Below are positions 14,862 to 21,962 of a DNA stretch of 23,139 bases, piece after piece (position 1 is the first letter of the stretch; the number at the start of each line of letters is the position of its first letter). The stretch spans positions 1 through 23,139 of the IMG/VR virus record IMGVR_UViG_3300025164_001380. One strand, 5' to 3'. The DNA comes from a virus. The notes beneath the pieces were generated by a model, which had not been told where the DNA came from, did not search any database, and saw only the letters and a list, made by a program, of their open reading frames with translations. The translations under genes and the position numbers were made by a program.

Positions 14862-14976
14862 GAGGTTGCCCGCAACCTCGCGGACCTCCCTTCCCCCTGC
14901 GGGGGGCCTCGGCGCCTCTTTCGGCGCGCGTCAGCCGGACTGTCGCTTCCTCGGCGGAAGCAACAGTTGTCCGGCT
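14862..14976 (-). promoter_or_regulatory. Capsid-gene leader with four successive hairpins
   Basis: The 157-nt gap before the capsid gene holds four inverted repeats in minus-strand order: 14976-14933 (8-bp outer stem with an inner 6-bp stem, starting inside the scaffold stop), 14927-14912 (5 bp), 14905-14893 (5 bp of pure G/C) and 14879-14862 (7-bp perfect stem with a 4-nt loop). None has a clear U-tract. The ribosome binding site GGAGGGG follows at about 14830. The arrangement suggests attenuation, RNA processing or message stability control that makes capsid protein more abundant than scaffold. No promoter hexamers were convincing. Confidence 0.5.
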
Positions 14977-15850
14977 ACTTTCGCAGCGGCGCAGGACTCA
15001 ACTGCGCCAGGATCCCCTGGTACTCCTTCAGCAACGCCGCGTGCTTCGCGGGGTTGAGGGCCGCCTCGCGGTCGTTGCCAAAGGCGGGATCGGCCATGAT
15101 CTCGGCCTTCCGCTTCTCCAACTGTTCCCCGGTGGGCGATCCCAGGGTGAGTTGCGCGTCGATGTGGCCGCTCTCGGCCAGGTCCTCCCCGACCTTGGCC
15201 AGGAAGGCGATCAGATCGGGATGGCTGCCGAGCCGCGTCCGGTCGAAGACCGTCTGCAGGCTTTCCGGCAGCTCCGTCTCCCACACCTTCTTGGCCAGGG
15301 CCAGGCGCCGATTGAAGGTGGGCTCGCCCCATTCCTCCTTCAGCTCGTTGAGCTTGGCCCGGTAGCCCTGATCCAGGGCCGCAAGCTGCGCCTGGGAATA
15401 CTCCGCGAACCCCTGGACGATGGCCTGGGCCGCGGGCGCCGGGATGTTGAGCCGATGGAAGAGCGGCGTGAACTGGCCCACCGCCTCGACCGGCACCAGG
15501 TCGGCCAGGTCCTCGGAGACCTGGATCTGGTAGCCCTCCGCCGCCTCGGGCACGCCGGTGGCCTTCCGGAAGGCCGCCACCTCGGCGTCGTTCAGCTTGC
15601 CCTGCGCGTCCGGGACGGGCAGCTTGACGTGGCCCTCGAGCTTCCCGGTGTAGGCCTTCTCTACCTCGAGGTACGACTTGGCCAGCGCGTCCACGCCCTT
15701 GAACTTCTCCAGACCCTTGTGGGCCTTGAGGTCGTCCGGAAGACCCGCCCGCCAATCCGCTGCGGGCTCCGCAGGCGAAGCGGGCGCCGCCGGCGGCGAG
15801 GTCTCCGGGGGACTGGCGGGCGGGGTCTCGGTGACCATCTCGAAGGCCAT
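14975..15850 (-). CDS. Capsid scaffolding protein (291 aa)
   Basis: A 291-aa protein with a Pro/Ala/Glu-rich, disordered N-terminus (about residues 6-31), then a charged, mostly helical body: WRAGLPDDLKAHKGLEKFKGVDALAKSYL-like sequence around residues 33-62 is typical of podophage scaffold or head assembly proteins. A long helical region with many Lys/Glu/Ala and C-terminal helices ending APLRK follows. Scaffolds guide capsid assembly and leave before DNA packaging. The start at 15850 has GGAGGG 9 nt upstream. It sits between the Bbp19-like gene and the major capsid gene, the usual place for a scaffold. Confidence 0.8.
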   Translation of the reverse strand: MAFEMVTETPPASPPETSPPAAPASPAEPAADWRAGLPDDLKAHKGLEKFKGVDALAKSYLEVEKAYTGKLEGHVKLPVPDAQGKLNDAEVAAFRKATGVPEAAEGYQIQVSEDLADLVPVEAVGQFTPLFHRLNIPAPAAQAIVQGFAEYSQAQLAALDQGYRAKLNELKEEWGEPTFNRRLALAKKVWETELPESLQTVFDRTRLGSHPDLIAFLAKVGEDLAESGHIDAQLTLGSPTGEQLEKRKAEIMADPAFGNDREAALNPAKHAALLKEYQGILAQLSPAPLRK

Positions 15851-15854
15851 CAGG

Positions 15855-16166
15855 TCATCCCTCCATCATCGAGCTCTTGGCGAATTGCGGGGTCTCCCTG
15901 GGGGCCCCCAGCTTCCCGCCCTCCTCGGCGTGCTGGAGGATGTGCAGGAGCATCAGGCGAGCCCCCTCGTTGAGCAGGACCCGGTACGGATCGATGCACC
16001 CCTGCAGGTCTCCCTCCCCCACGGTGGTCCGGTCCGCGCAGCAGCGGTGCCGCAGGTCCTCCAGCACGATCTTGCCCGCGGGTGACGACGCCACGTCGTG
16101 ATACGCCCGCAGGAGGCGCTCCCGGGCCCGAGCGCGGTCCCCGGCCCCGCGATCAACGGCGATCAT
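15855..16166 (-). CDS. Bbp19-like phage protein (103 aa)
   Basis: A 103-aa, mainly helical protein. The stretch AYHDVASSPAGKIVLEDLRHRC, then a Gly/Asp loop, then YRVLLNEGARLMLLHILQH matches the pattern of the Bbp19 family: a segment ending in G-x-x-V-L-x-D-L, then N-E-G-x-R and a terminal helix. Family members are small proteins of podophage head modules, usually between connector and scaffold genes, with no assigned biochemical role that I know of. The gene overlaps the preceding 85-aa gene by 14 nt and ends 4 nt before the scaffold start. Confidence 0.75.
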   Translation of the reverse strand: MIAVDRGAGDRARARERLLRAYHDVASSPAGKIVLEDLRHRCCADRTTVGEGDLQGCIDPYRVLLNEGARLMLLHILQHAEEGGKLGAPRETPQFAKSSMMEG

Positions 16167-16410
16167 GGCCTCCGTTCGCCGCCTTCGGGATCATGGTGGG
16201 CACGACGATCGATGGCGCGTCCTTCCGCCGCTGGTTGAACTGCGCCTCGATGATGCGCTTCGCCTGGTCCACCAGGATCATCGGCACGGCTTCCGGGTGG
16301 AGATTCGTGCTCCACTGCACCTGCACGGCGGCGCCGTGCGCGGTGATGCTGATCTGCCAGGTGGGCTGGGCGGCCCGCTCCACGGCCCGATCCAGGGGGT
16401 TCTCGGTCAT
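16153..16410 (-). CDS. Small head-module protein (85 aa)
   Basis: An 85-aa gene whose ATG at 16410 overlaps the connector stop (ATGA). The product starts MTENPLDRAV and contains a beta hairpin-like middle (WQISITAHGAAVQVQW), a helix (MILVDQAKRIIEAQFNQRRKD) and a short strand with VVPTMIP. No membrane segment or catalytic motif is seen. Coupling to the connector gene and position before Bbp19 imply a head-assembly or DNA-entry role. The family is not recognised. Confidence 0.65.
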   Translation of the reverse strand: MTENPLDRAVERAAQPTWQISITAHGAAVQVQWSTNLHPEAVPMILVDQAKRIIEAQFNQRRKDAPSIVVPTMIPKAANGGHDRR

Positions 16411-18074
16411 GCCGGGATCTCCTCCGCGGCGCCCGCGTGCAGCGCCTGCACCATGGGAGCCGCCTTGCCGGCCCCTTCGGCCACCGCCATCAGGTCCATC
16501 TTCTGCTGCTGGGCCGCCTGCGCCTGGATCCGCTGCTGGCGGATCTGCTCCACGGCATCCTTCCCTCGGGTGACGCTGGCCGGCACGCCGTAGCCCCGGG
16601 CCACCACCAGGGCCTCCTGGTCGAAGTCGAAGTTGTCGAGCACGCTCTGGTCGTTGGGGTTCATCTGGAGCACGGTCTGTACCCAGAGGTTCTTCTGGGC
16701 GATCCCCGTCAGGGTCTCGGCCTCCTGGGCGCGGGCCATGGGGCCCAGGTACTTGATGTGCATCTCCACGCCGGGCATCCGCAGGCCCGGCGGGGGCGGG
16801 GGCAGGCCGCCGGCCCGCGCCAGCATCCGGGCCGTGCGCTCGATGATGGGAGCGTGCAGCTCCCCCGTGACGCGCCCGTAGGCGGGCCCCAGGAGCTTGA
16901 ACTCCTGTTCCACGCGCTTGGCCACCTCGAAGGCGGTCATGTAGCTGGGCCCCTGGGTGCTGGGGGGCAGGGCCTGGATCTGGTCCACGAAAAAGATTTT
17001 CCGGATTTTCGTCTCCAGCCGGTCGAAGCTCATCTTGGCCACGTCGTAGCGGACCCCGGAGGGCAGGGTCCAGACGCCCTGCTTGTCGCGGACCACGTTC
17101 CGGGCCAGGGGTTCCCACAGGAGGTCTCCGACCACGGTGCGGTCCAATTCGAAGAGGGGCGGCGCGATGTCCAGGGCCAGACCCTGAAGCAAGAGCTCAA
17201 CTTCCCGGTTCAAAGTCTTGATATCCGGGAGCGCCAGATGGCCCTGGCCGCGCCCATAGGTCTCCCCCGGCTGTTTGCGCCAGCGCCACACCGCGCCCGG
17301 GAACTCCTCGTAGCCCCCCTCGCGGATGATGTGCTTGCGCTCCACGTCCACCCAGCAGGAGGCGAAGGGCTTGTTGCGCCGGTCGCGCCGGCCGTAGCGC
17401 TCGTCCCGATCGTTCCGCGGGTAGATGGCGTGGAGAAGCGTCACCAGGTCGTCCGGCTTCTCCGTGACTTTCTCCTGCAGATCCGCATGGTTGGCCTCGC
17501 CCCACTCCCGCAGGCAGGCCCGGACGGTCATCACCGACTGGTAAAAAAGCACGTCCACCCGCCCCTTCTCGTTCTCCGAGATCCCGTAGGTGCCGATGGG
17601 CAGCGCGGTGAAAAGGGGGCGGGGTGGCAGGCCGGGTGTCGCGGCGGTCTCCTCCTCCTCGATGATGGCCGCGGTGCCGAACACCGGGCCCTCCAGGTAG
17701 GTCTCCCCGATCTCGTAATGGAAATTGCTGCTGTCCAGGACCCGGGTGACCCGGCGGGCCACCGCTTCCAGCCAGTCCTGCACCGCGTTGTCCTCGTTCA
17801 ACTCCTCCGGGGTGACGTAGAAGGTGAACCACTTGGTGGAGGGGTTGCTGAGATTCCCGTGGAGGCTGGAGGCCAGGAGCGTGGGCGCCGTGATGCCCTC
17901 GGAGTCGAAGAGTTGCCGGGTGATGCGGACCCCGGGGATGGTGAGGTTGATGGCCATGGCCCGGGTCGGCAACAGGTAGTTCGCCAACTCCAGGAAGTCC
18001 GCGTCCCAGTTCGTCCGGCGGTCGGCGTCCAGCCGGTCCCACCGGGCCAGGAGAGCCTTCACGTCTGCAGGCAT
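16407..18074 (-). CDS. Head-to-tail connector / portal protein (555 aa)
   Basis: A 555-aa protein of the podophage head-tail connector family (Pfam Head-tail_con type), whose dodecamer forms the DNA channel at the head vertex. Supporting features are an N-terminal helix with LLARWDRLDADRRTNWDADFLELANYLLP, a conserved GITAPTLLASSLHGNLSNPSTKWF block at about residues 58-83, a wing region with YLEGPVFGTAAI, a central YGRGQGHLALPDIKTLN segment, and a Gln/Ala-rich C-terminal tail beginning near EQIRQQRIQAQ. Length agrees with the family (about 500-700 residues). The ATG overlaps the upstream stop as TGATG. It follows the terminase genes in the usual order. Confidence 0.92.
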   Translation of the reverse strand: MPADVKALLARWDRLDADRRTNWDADFLELANYLLPTRAMAINLTIPGVRITRQLFDSEGITAPTLLASSLHGNLSNPSTKWFTFYVTPEELNEDNAVQDWLEAVARRVTRVLDSSNFHYEIGETYLEGPVFGTAAIIEEEETAATPGLPPRPLFTALPIGTYGISENEKGRVDVLFYQSVMTVRACLREWGEANHADLQEKVTEKPDDLVTLLHAIYPRNDRDERYGRRDRRNKPFASCWVDVERKHIIREGGYEEFPGAVWRWRKQPGETYGRGQGHLALPDIKTLNREVELLLQGLALDIAPPLFELDRTVVGDLLWEPLARNVVRDKQGVWTLPSGVRYDVAKMSFDRLETKIRKIFFVDQIQALPPSTQGPSYMTAFEVAKRVEQEFKLLGPAYGRVTGELHAPIIERTARMLARAGGLPPPPPGLRMPGVEMHIKYLGPMARAQEAETLTGIAQKNLWVQTVLQMNPNDQSVLDNFDFDQEALVVARGYGVPASVTRGKDAVEQIRQQRIQAQAAQQQKMDLMAVAEGAGKAAPMVQALHAGAAEEIPA

Positions 18075-18241
18075 CAGCCCTTCCCCATCACGCTGCGCCG
18101 CCGCCGCTTCTTCCGCTTGTTCATGGTGGCGTAGAACACCGCCTCGCCCTTCTCCGCCCCGTACTCCTTCGCCATCGCGGCATGCGCCTTGGCCGCGCCC
18201 CCCTTGCCGCCGAAGTGCCGATCGTACTTGCTCAGGGGCAC
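18074..18241 (-). CDS. Small basic phage protein (55 aa, GTG start)
   Basis: A 55-aa gene starting at GTG with GGGAGG 7 nt upstream and ending in a TGATG overlap with the connector start. The sequence PLSKYDRHFGGKGGAAKAHAA continues into an A-M-A-K-E-Y-G-A-E-K-G-E-A-V-F-Y-A-T-M-N motif and a strongly basic K/R run (KRKKRRRR). I recall very similar mini-proteins (S-K-Y-D-x-x-F-G-G...Y-G...K-G-E-x-V-F-Y-A-T) beside connector or terminase genes in several phages; the role is not known to me. The basic tail suggests nucleic-acid binding, perhaps in packaging. Confidence 0.8.
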   Translation of the reverse strand: MPLSKYDRHFGGKGGAAKAHAAMAKEYGAEKGEAVFYATMNKRKKRRRRSVMGKG

Positions 18242-18242
18242 G

Positions 18243-19691
18243 TCAGCGCCTCCCGCTCACCCCGGCCCCGTGCGGATCCCAGGTGCTCTGCGCGTAGCGC
18301 TGGGGCGGCCGGTAGTCGCGGCCCTCGTTGTGCTCCGTGGGGCACACCGCGAAGGTCCGGAAGGCGTCCGCGGCGTGGCTGTGCTCGTCATGCACCGGCT
18401 CCTTGCCGTATTCCTGCTTCCGCTCCTCCCAGGCGTAGTGGTAGGCGCCCAGGTGGTCCAGGCCAGCCCCGCAGGTCGTCTCGTGGAAGTAGCAGCGGCT
18501 GAAGAGCCGGCGGGCCATGTCGATCCCCTCGGCCACCAGGAGCTTGGGGGCCACCCGGAAGTCCAGCCCCAACTCCCGGGCCACCTCGCGCCGCGTCTGG
18601 CCCCGCTGGCTGCTGTATTCCACGATCTCCAGATCATGGGGGCCCGTGTGGTCCCCGTAGACGTAGGGCCGCCCCGTCTCCCCCGGCCGCCGCACCTGCA
18701 CCACGTGGGCGAAGTGGTGCAGGCCCTTGCCCCGCTCAAAGAGGAAGTCGATGAAATTGAACCGCCGGCCGTCCGTCTGGTAGAACCAGATGGCGGTCCC
18801 ATCCGACAGCCCGATGTCCCAGGCCGTGTGGACCCGGAGGTCCGCCCGGTATGGGAACGCCCCGATCCGCCCCTCCTTCCGGGCGGTGGTGATCACGTCC
18901 CCGTACACCGTGCCCCGCAGGAAGCCCTCGAAGGAGCAAAAGTATTCCTGCTGGATGATCTCCTCGGCGCGCCCCGCGGCCCGCAGGGCCTGGATCTGCG
19001 CGGCGCTCACCACCGGGGTCCCCGCCTCGCCCGGCGCATCCTTCTTCGTGTCGTCCACCGTGAGCACCTGCGTGAACCAGGTCTGGGGTTGCCCCTGCGC
19101 CATCTTCCACATGGTGTGCGCGTGGTTCTTACCCTCGGGAGTGAAGATGAACACGGCCCATCCTTGGTTCGTGAGCAGCCGGGGCTCCGCGATCTTCGTG
19201 TACATGCTCTCCGGGATGTGCGGCCACTCCGAGAACACGATCCCCGCCGGGTTCATGCCCCGGTGCCGGTCCGGATCGTCCGCCCCGATGAGCTGCCACG
19301 TCGCCCCCGCCGTGTGGGTTCCCACCGGCTTGAAGCGAATCATCATCTCCGTCTCGTTCTTCTCCACCACGAGCTCGGGCGGGAAGATGTCCAGGAACGG
19401 CCGCCCCTGCTCATCCAACCCATCCCACAGCATCCGCCGCCCCTGCGCCGCCTCCGGGTAGACGAAGTAATAGTTGCCCGGCCGCTGGAGCATGAGGATC
19501 ACTGTCGCGTAGAGGGTGGTGTAGTCCTTCCCCGCCCCCCGATGCCACACGGCCATGAACCGATCGAAGCGATGCCCCAGCAGGGCCGCCAGCAAGGGCC
19601 GCTGGTACGACCGCGGCCACGTGTCCGCATCCAGGCTGATGGTGCTGCGCTGCGGCAGGTGCAGCGCCTCCGTGCGTCTCCGTCGCGCCAT
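18243..19691 (-). CDS. terL: Terminase large subunit (482 aa)
   Basis: The packaging motor ATPase and nuclease. ATPase motifs: Walker A variant H-R-G-A-G-K-D at 50-56, Walker B I-V-F-S-E-W at 151-156 with catalytic Glu155, and coupling motif I-F-T-P-E-G at 182-187. The RNase H-like nuclease shows A-W-D-I-G at 290-294 (Asp292), Y-G-D-H-T-G at 345-350 (Asp347) and H-A-A-D-A-F at 439-444 (Asp442), the three metal-binding acidic sites. Length fits the family. The ATG at 19691 forms TGATG with the short ORF upstream. A small basic gene follows after 1 nt. Family subgroup and packaging mode cannot be told from sequence alone. Confidence 0.93.
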   Translation of the reverse strand: MARRRRTEALHLPQRSTISLDADTWPRSYQRPLLAALLGHRFDRFMAVWHRGAGKDYTTLYATVILMLQRPGNYYFVYPEAAQGRRMLWDGLDEQGRPFLDIFPPELVVEKNETEMMIRFKPVGTHTAGATWQLIGADDPDRHRGMNPAGIVFSEWPHIPESMYTKIAEPRLLTNQGWAVFIFTPEGKNHAHTMWKMAQGQPQTWFTQVLTVDDTKKDAPGEAGTPVVSAAQIQALRAAGRAEEIIQQEYFCSFEGFLRGTVYGDVITTARKEGRIGAFPYRADLRVHTAWDIGLSDGTAIWFYQTDGRRFNFIDFLFERGKGLHHFAHVVQVRRPGETGRPYVYGDHTGPHDLEIVEYSSQRGQTRREVARELGLDFRVAPKLLVAEGIDMARRLFSRCYFHETTCGAGLDHLGAYHYAWEERKQEYGKEPVHDEHSHAADAFRTFAVCPTEHNEGRDYRPPQRYAQSTWDPHGAGVSGRR

Positions 19692-19885
19692 CAGTCCCGC
19701 TTCCCCCCGGGATCGTCGCGGACCATGGCAAGGATTTTCTTGGCGCGGATAAAGTGGGCCATGGGCGCGAAAACGCGGGGGGGTGTACTACGCGTGGGGG
19801 GCATCCCACGCCCTTGCGAGGGGCGCGATTTTTGCCCCTCCCCCCCCCTCGGATCTCCCAATCTGGCCCTGCAACCCTTCAGCAC
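19691..19885 (-). CDS. Possible short ORF between terminase genes (64 aa, GTG start)
   Basis: A frame of 64 codons exactly bridges the terminase genes: its GTG overlaps the small-terminase stop (TAGTG) and its TGA overlaps the large-terminase start (TGATG), the same coupling used by real genes here. The product is basic, Pro/Arg/Gly-rich in the first 40 residues, and ends with a plausible helix (FIRAKKILAMVRDD). It runs through long C/G homopolymers and three hairpins, so the region could be a structured leader whose open frame is chance. A shorter start at Met42 would give only the helical end. Confidence 0.35.
   Translation of the reverse strand: MLKGCRARLGDPRGGEGQKSRPSQGRGMPPTRSTPPRVFAPMAHFIRAKKILAMVRDDPGGKRD
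19766..19840 (-). other. Three clustered hairpins between terminase genes
   Basis: Perfect inverted repeats occur at 19818-19840 (7-bp stem, 9-nt loop), 19792-19811 (7-bp stem, 6-nt loop) and 19766-19777 (CGCG stems around a 4-nt A/T loop), together with runs of eight or more C and seven G. They lie just upstream of the large terminase gene. Candidate roles are an mRNA regulator, a partial terminator, or a packaging (pac/cos) recognition region, since such sites often lie in or near small terminase genes. Confidence 0.5.
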
Positions 19886-20424
19886 TACTGTTGCACTTCG
19901 ACTTCAATCGCTTTCGATTCGGGCACTTGCAGCTCACGCATCGGCATGATCACCACCGTGACGGCAGATCCCGAGGCCCGCTCGTGGCCCACCCCGTGGA
20001 CCCGCAGGCCGATCTCGGCGGCGCGCAACCGCGCATCCGTGTCGGGCTCCTCGATCCGTTCCCTCCCACCCCGCTCACCCTCCACCACAACCATCCGCGT
20101 AATATTCGCATCCAACCCTTGCCTCACGGTCCGAATAATCGCCGGCAGCGTCAGCCCTTCCCGCTCCGCCACCTCCGCCGCGTGCGCCTTCACCGTCTCC
20201 GCTTGAGCACCGCCTTGGTGGGCGTATCCTGCCACCCGCAGGGCGGCCGCCACGCTCGCAGCCGCACCGCTCACCAGAGCCGCAGCGGCCGCGTCCATGC
20301 GCTCGCTGGGCCCGCCCGTGGGTGGCGGCAGATAGTCCGAGTGCCCATCTGGCCCACGCTGGAGTACCAAATCATCGCGCTTCCGCTTGACAGAAGGCCT
20401 GCGACCACTGCCAGGACCACCCAT
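19885..20424 (-). CDS. Probable terminase small subunit (179 aa)
   Basis: The start at 20424 is chosen because the protein then begins MGGPGSGRRPS, a typical phage packaging-protein start, and GAGGT lies 5 nt upstream; the frame is open to 20523. A central Ala-rich helical region (about 45-70) precedes a segment AIIRTVRQGLDANITRMVV and the motif EEPDTDARLRAAEIGLRVHG, which resembles the C-terminal oligomerisation part of small terminases that recognise phage DNA. A short strand-rich tail follows. Its position directly before the large terminase supports the call. A classical N-terminal helix-turn-helix is not obvious, so some doubt remains. Confidence 0.7.
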   Translation of the reverse strand: MGGPGSGRRPSVKRKRDDLVLQRGPDGHSDYLPPPTGGPSERMDAAAAALVSGAAASVAAALRVAGYAHQGGAQAETVKAHAAEVAEREGLTLPAIIRTVRQGLDANITRMVVVEGERGGRERIEEPDTDARLRAAEIGLRVHGVGHERASGSAVTVVIMPMRELQVPESKAIEVEVQQ

Positions 20425-20721
20425 GCTGACCTCGTGACGCACTACTGCCCGCGGGGCGCACGCCCGACCTGAGAGAGATCGGGCGGGGGCAGGTGAGTCC
20501 CGGCTAGGTCGCCGGCATCGCATATGCTCCCAGGCGGGCGCAGTACCGCTGCGCTCTAGCGCGTCTCACGACGGGCCAACCTCAACGTTGGGGCCCAAGA
20601 ACGTCCCTCCGGTCCATCCTGCCGCCCCTACTCACACCGTAAGAAAACCGCCCTGTCAAGGAAAAAGCGCTGGGAGGCCCATAAATGGGCCAGGTCCGAT
20701 CCACGGCCACCACCCTAGCCG
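20425..20721 (-). promoter_or_regulatory. Gene-free stretch upstream of the packaging genes
   Basis: About 300 nt with no credible gene. It holds a perfect 7-bp inverted repeat with an 11-nt loop at 20461-20485; a competing GGGC/GCCC hairpin at 20454-20465 that shares one arm with it; a 7-bp palindrome around AA at 20676-20691; and a minus-strand TTGACA at 20659-20654. The -10 position 17 nt downstream reads TGTGAG, a poor match, so a host-type late promoter is only a possibility. This is the largest gap in the window and the natural place for a late-operon control region. Confidence 0.45.
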
Positions 20722-21024
20722 CTACCGCTCCAGAACGCGCGGGGGGGCCCTCCGTACGCGCCTGGGAGCCATCTGCGGGACTGGTTCGTGTCCCAACATG
20801 TAGGCTCGCTGGCGAGCGGTCAGCGCAGGACCGGAACAAAAGAGCCTATCGCGCCAATGTGTCTTCCGCTCCGCCACGAACAAGTGGCCTATTTCCTTGA
20901 TCTTAGCGGCAGTCGTACATTGCCCACACTGAGGCCAGAACATCGGGATGGGGGCCGGCAGGAGATCCTTGCACGTCCGGCACACCTGATACCGGGTGCC
21001 GTAAGCGTCAAACACGACCGTCAT
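20722..21024 (-). CDS. Small zinc-ribbon protein (100 aa)
   Basis: A 100-aa protein starting MTVVFDAYGTRYQV. It has C-R-T-C at residues 15-18 and C-G-Q-C about 15 residues later, a four-cysteine zinc-ribbon pattern, then a basic, Arg-rich C-terminal half. The gene overlaps the preceding 89-aa gene by 17 nt. Such ribbons usually bind nucleic acid or support regulatory complexes. It is the last gene before the intergenic gap, so a role in switching to late transcription is possible but unproven. Confidence 0.7.
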   Translation of the reverse strand: MTVVFDAYGTRYQVCRTCKDLLPAPIPMFWPQCGQCTTAAKIKEIGHLFVAERKTHWRDRLFCSGPALTARQRAYMLGHEPVPQMAPRRVRRAPPRVLER

Positions 21025-21277
21025 CGGTCAGCTCACCGCGGCGCGCCTGCGCCTGCCGCTCATACCACTCCACAATGCCTTCGCGTTTGGCCTGGTCCCA
21101 CGATTCCACGCCGTGCCAGATGCTCTCGGTGCCGTGGGCCATCAGGTCGATCACGGCCCACATGGTGGCCGCAGCCTCCTTGCGGCCCAGGTAGCGGCCC
21201 GCAGGAAAGCTGGGCTTCCAGGTGCGGCCCAGCTCCCCGCCCTCGTCTCCGGCCTGGCGGTCACGCGCCTTTGGCAT
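21008..21277 (-). CDS. Hypothetical small protein (89 aa)
   Basis: The ATG at 21277 is chosen for its strong GGGGAGGAGG ribosome binding site; the open frame continues to 21382 without support. The product is hydrophilic and helical: a charged N-terminus (MPKARDRQAGDEGG), then MWAVIDLMAHGTESIWHGVESW and an amphipathic basic-acidic helix to the end. No cysteine cluster, membrane segment or enzyme motif is seen. It overlaps the replication gene upstream by 17 nt and the zinc-ribbon gene downstream by 17 nt. It is probably part of the DNA-metabolism unit; function unknown. Confidence 0.65.
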   Translation of the reverse strand: MPKARDRQAGDEGGELGRTWKPSFPAGRYLGRKEAAATMWAVIDLMAHGTESIWHGVESWDQAKREGIVEWYERQAQARRGELTDDGRV

Positions 21278-21959
21278 GGTGCCTCCTCCCCATCTCCACG
21301 GCCCGCTCCAGCCACGACCGCATGAACCGGCCCAGGCCCTTGGGTGTCGGACGGCGGCTGGGATTCGCCTCCAGCCAGGCATCCGCTTTGCGGATCTCGT
21401 CCTCGAAGAACAGCCAAGGGTACTGGTCGTAGGCCCGTTCCAGCGTCTGCCACAGTCCGGCGCATCGGCCGTTTCCTAGCGGCTGCAGGTGACGGGTCTC
21501 TGCCAGCCAGGCAGCAAGGGTGGGCGGAATGGGCGCGGCCGGCTTGCCCGGCTCCGCGCCTACGTCTTTTCCCTCTCCTCTCTTCTCTTCTCCTCTCTTC
21601 TCTTCTCCTCTCCTCTTAGACCGTTTCATTTGGCGAAATTTGCGAACTCTGGCGGTGCTGAAATCCCCTTGGTATTTCGCCCAGTTGCGAAATGAAACGA
21701 CTGTATTCGTTCCAAGTGAAACAGTGAGATTTGGCATCTCCTCAATGCACGCGATCATGTGCTGAAAATCGTCGCACTGAAGCATCGAAACCAGTATCTT
21801 TGCCGGTGAAACGAGCGTAACCGTTCCATCTTGGCCATGGGCCTTGGTGTAGGTGCCCAGCTTGCACCACCGGCCGAACTGGGCGATGGACAAGTTGTCC
21901 AAGGACGGGTCGGCCAACGCGCTCACCCATAGCTTGAACCAACGGCCTTGGTCGGCCAT
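21261..21959 (-). CDS. Phage replication protein, replisome-organiser-like (232 aa)
   Basis: The N-terminal 100 residues (MADQGRWFKLWVSAL, then LSIAQFGRWCKLGTYTKAHGQDGTV) resemble the winged-helix N-domain of phage replisome organiser / DnaD-like proteins that bind the origin and load helicase. A basic linker at about 112-130 (R-R-G-E-E-K repeated) follows, encoded by a 15-nt DNA repeat. The C-terminal part has IRKADAWLEANPSRRPTPKGLGRFMRSWLERA, similar to the end helices of helicase-loader proteins. The gene starts 3 nt after the methyltransferase stop. The role is inferred from fold-like pattern and context; a transcription regulator is an alternative. Confidence 0.65.
   Translation of the reverse strand: MADQGRWFKLWVSALADPSLDNLSIAQFGRWCKLGTYTKAHGQDGTVTLVSPAKILVSMLQCDDFQHMIACIEEMPNLTVSLGTNTVVSFRNWAKYQGDFSTARVRKFRQMKRSKRRGEEKRGEEKRGEGKDVGAEPGKPAAPIPPTLAAWLAETRHLQPLGNGRCAGLWQTLERAYDQYPWLFFEDEIRKADAWLEANPSRRPTPKGLGRFMRSWLERAVEMGRRHHAKGA
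21574..21617 (-). repeat. In-frame 15-nt polypyrimidine/polypurine repeat (about 2.9 copies)
   Basis: Two identical 15-nt units and a third with slight change lie inside an uninterrupted pyrimidine run at 21565-21617 (purine on the coding strand). Each unit equals five codons and encodes R-G-E-E-K, so copy-number change keeps the frame. It forms the linker of the replication protein. Confidence 0.85.
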
Positions 21960-21962
21960 GGA

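Noticed and set aside
16437-18134. 565-codon open frame on the plus strand opposite the connector gene
   Set aside because: It mirrors a well-supported connector gene, has low-complexity Gly/His/Val/Leu-rich sequence, and results from high GC at third codon positions.
19841-19849. Run of eight or more C bases as a sequencing or assembly error
   Set aside because: It could be an error hotspot, but no flanking well-supported gene is frameshifted by it, so there is no evidence of a mistake.
18189-19949. 586-codon open frame on the plus strand opposite the large terminase
   Set aside because: It lies antisense to a gene with full ATPase and nuclease motifs; no domain pattern is seen in the plus-strand frame.
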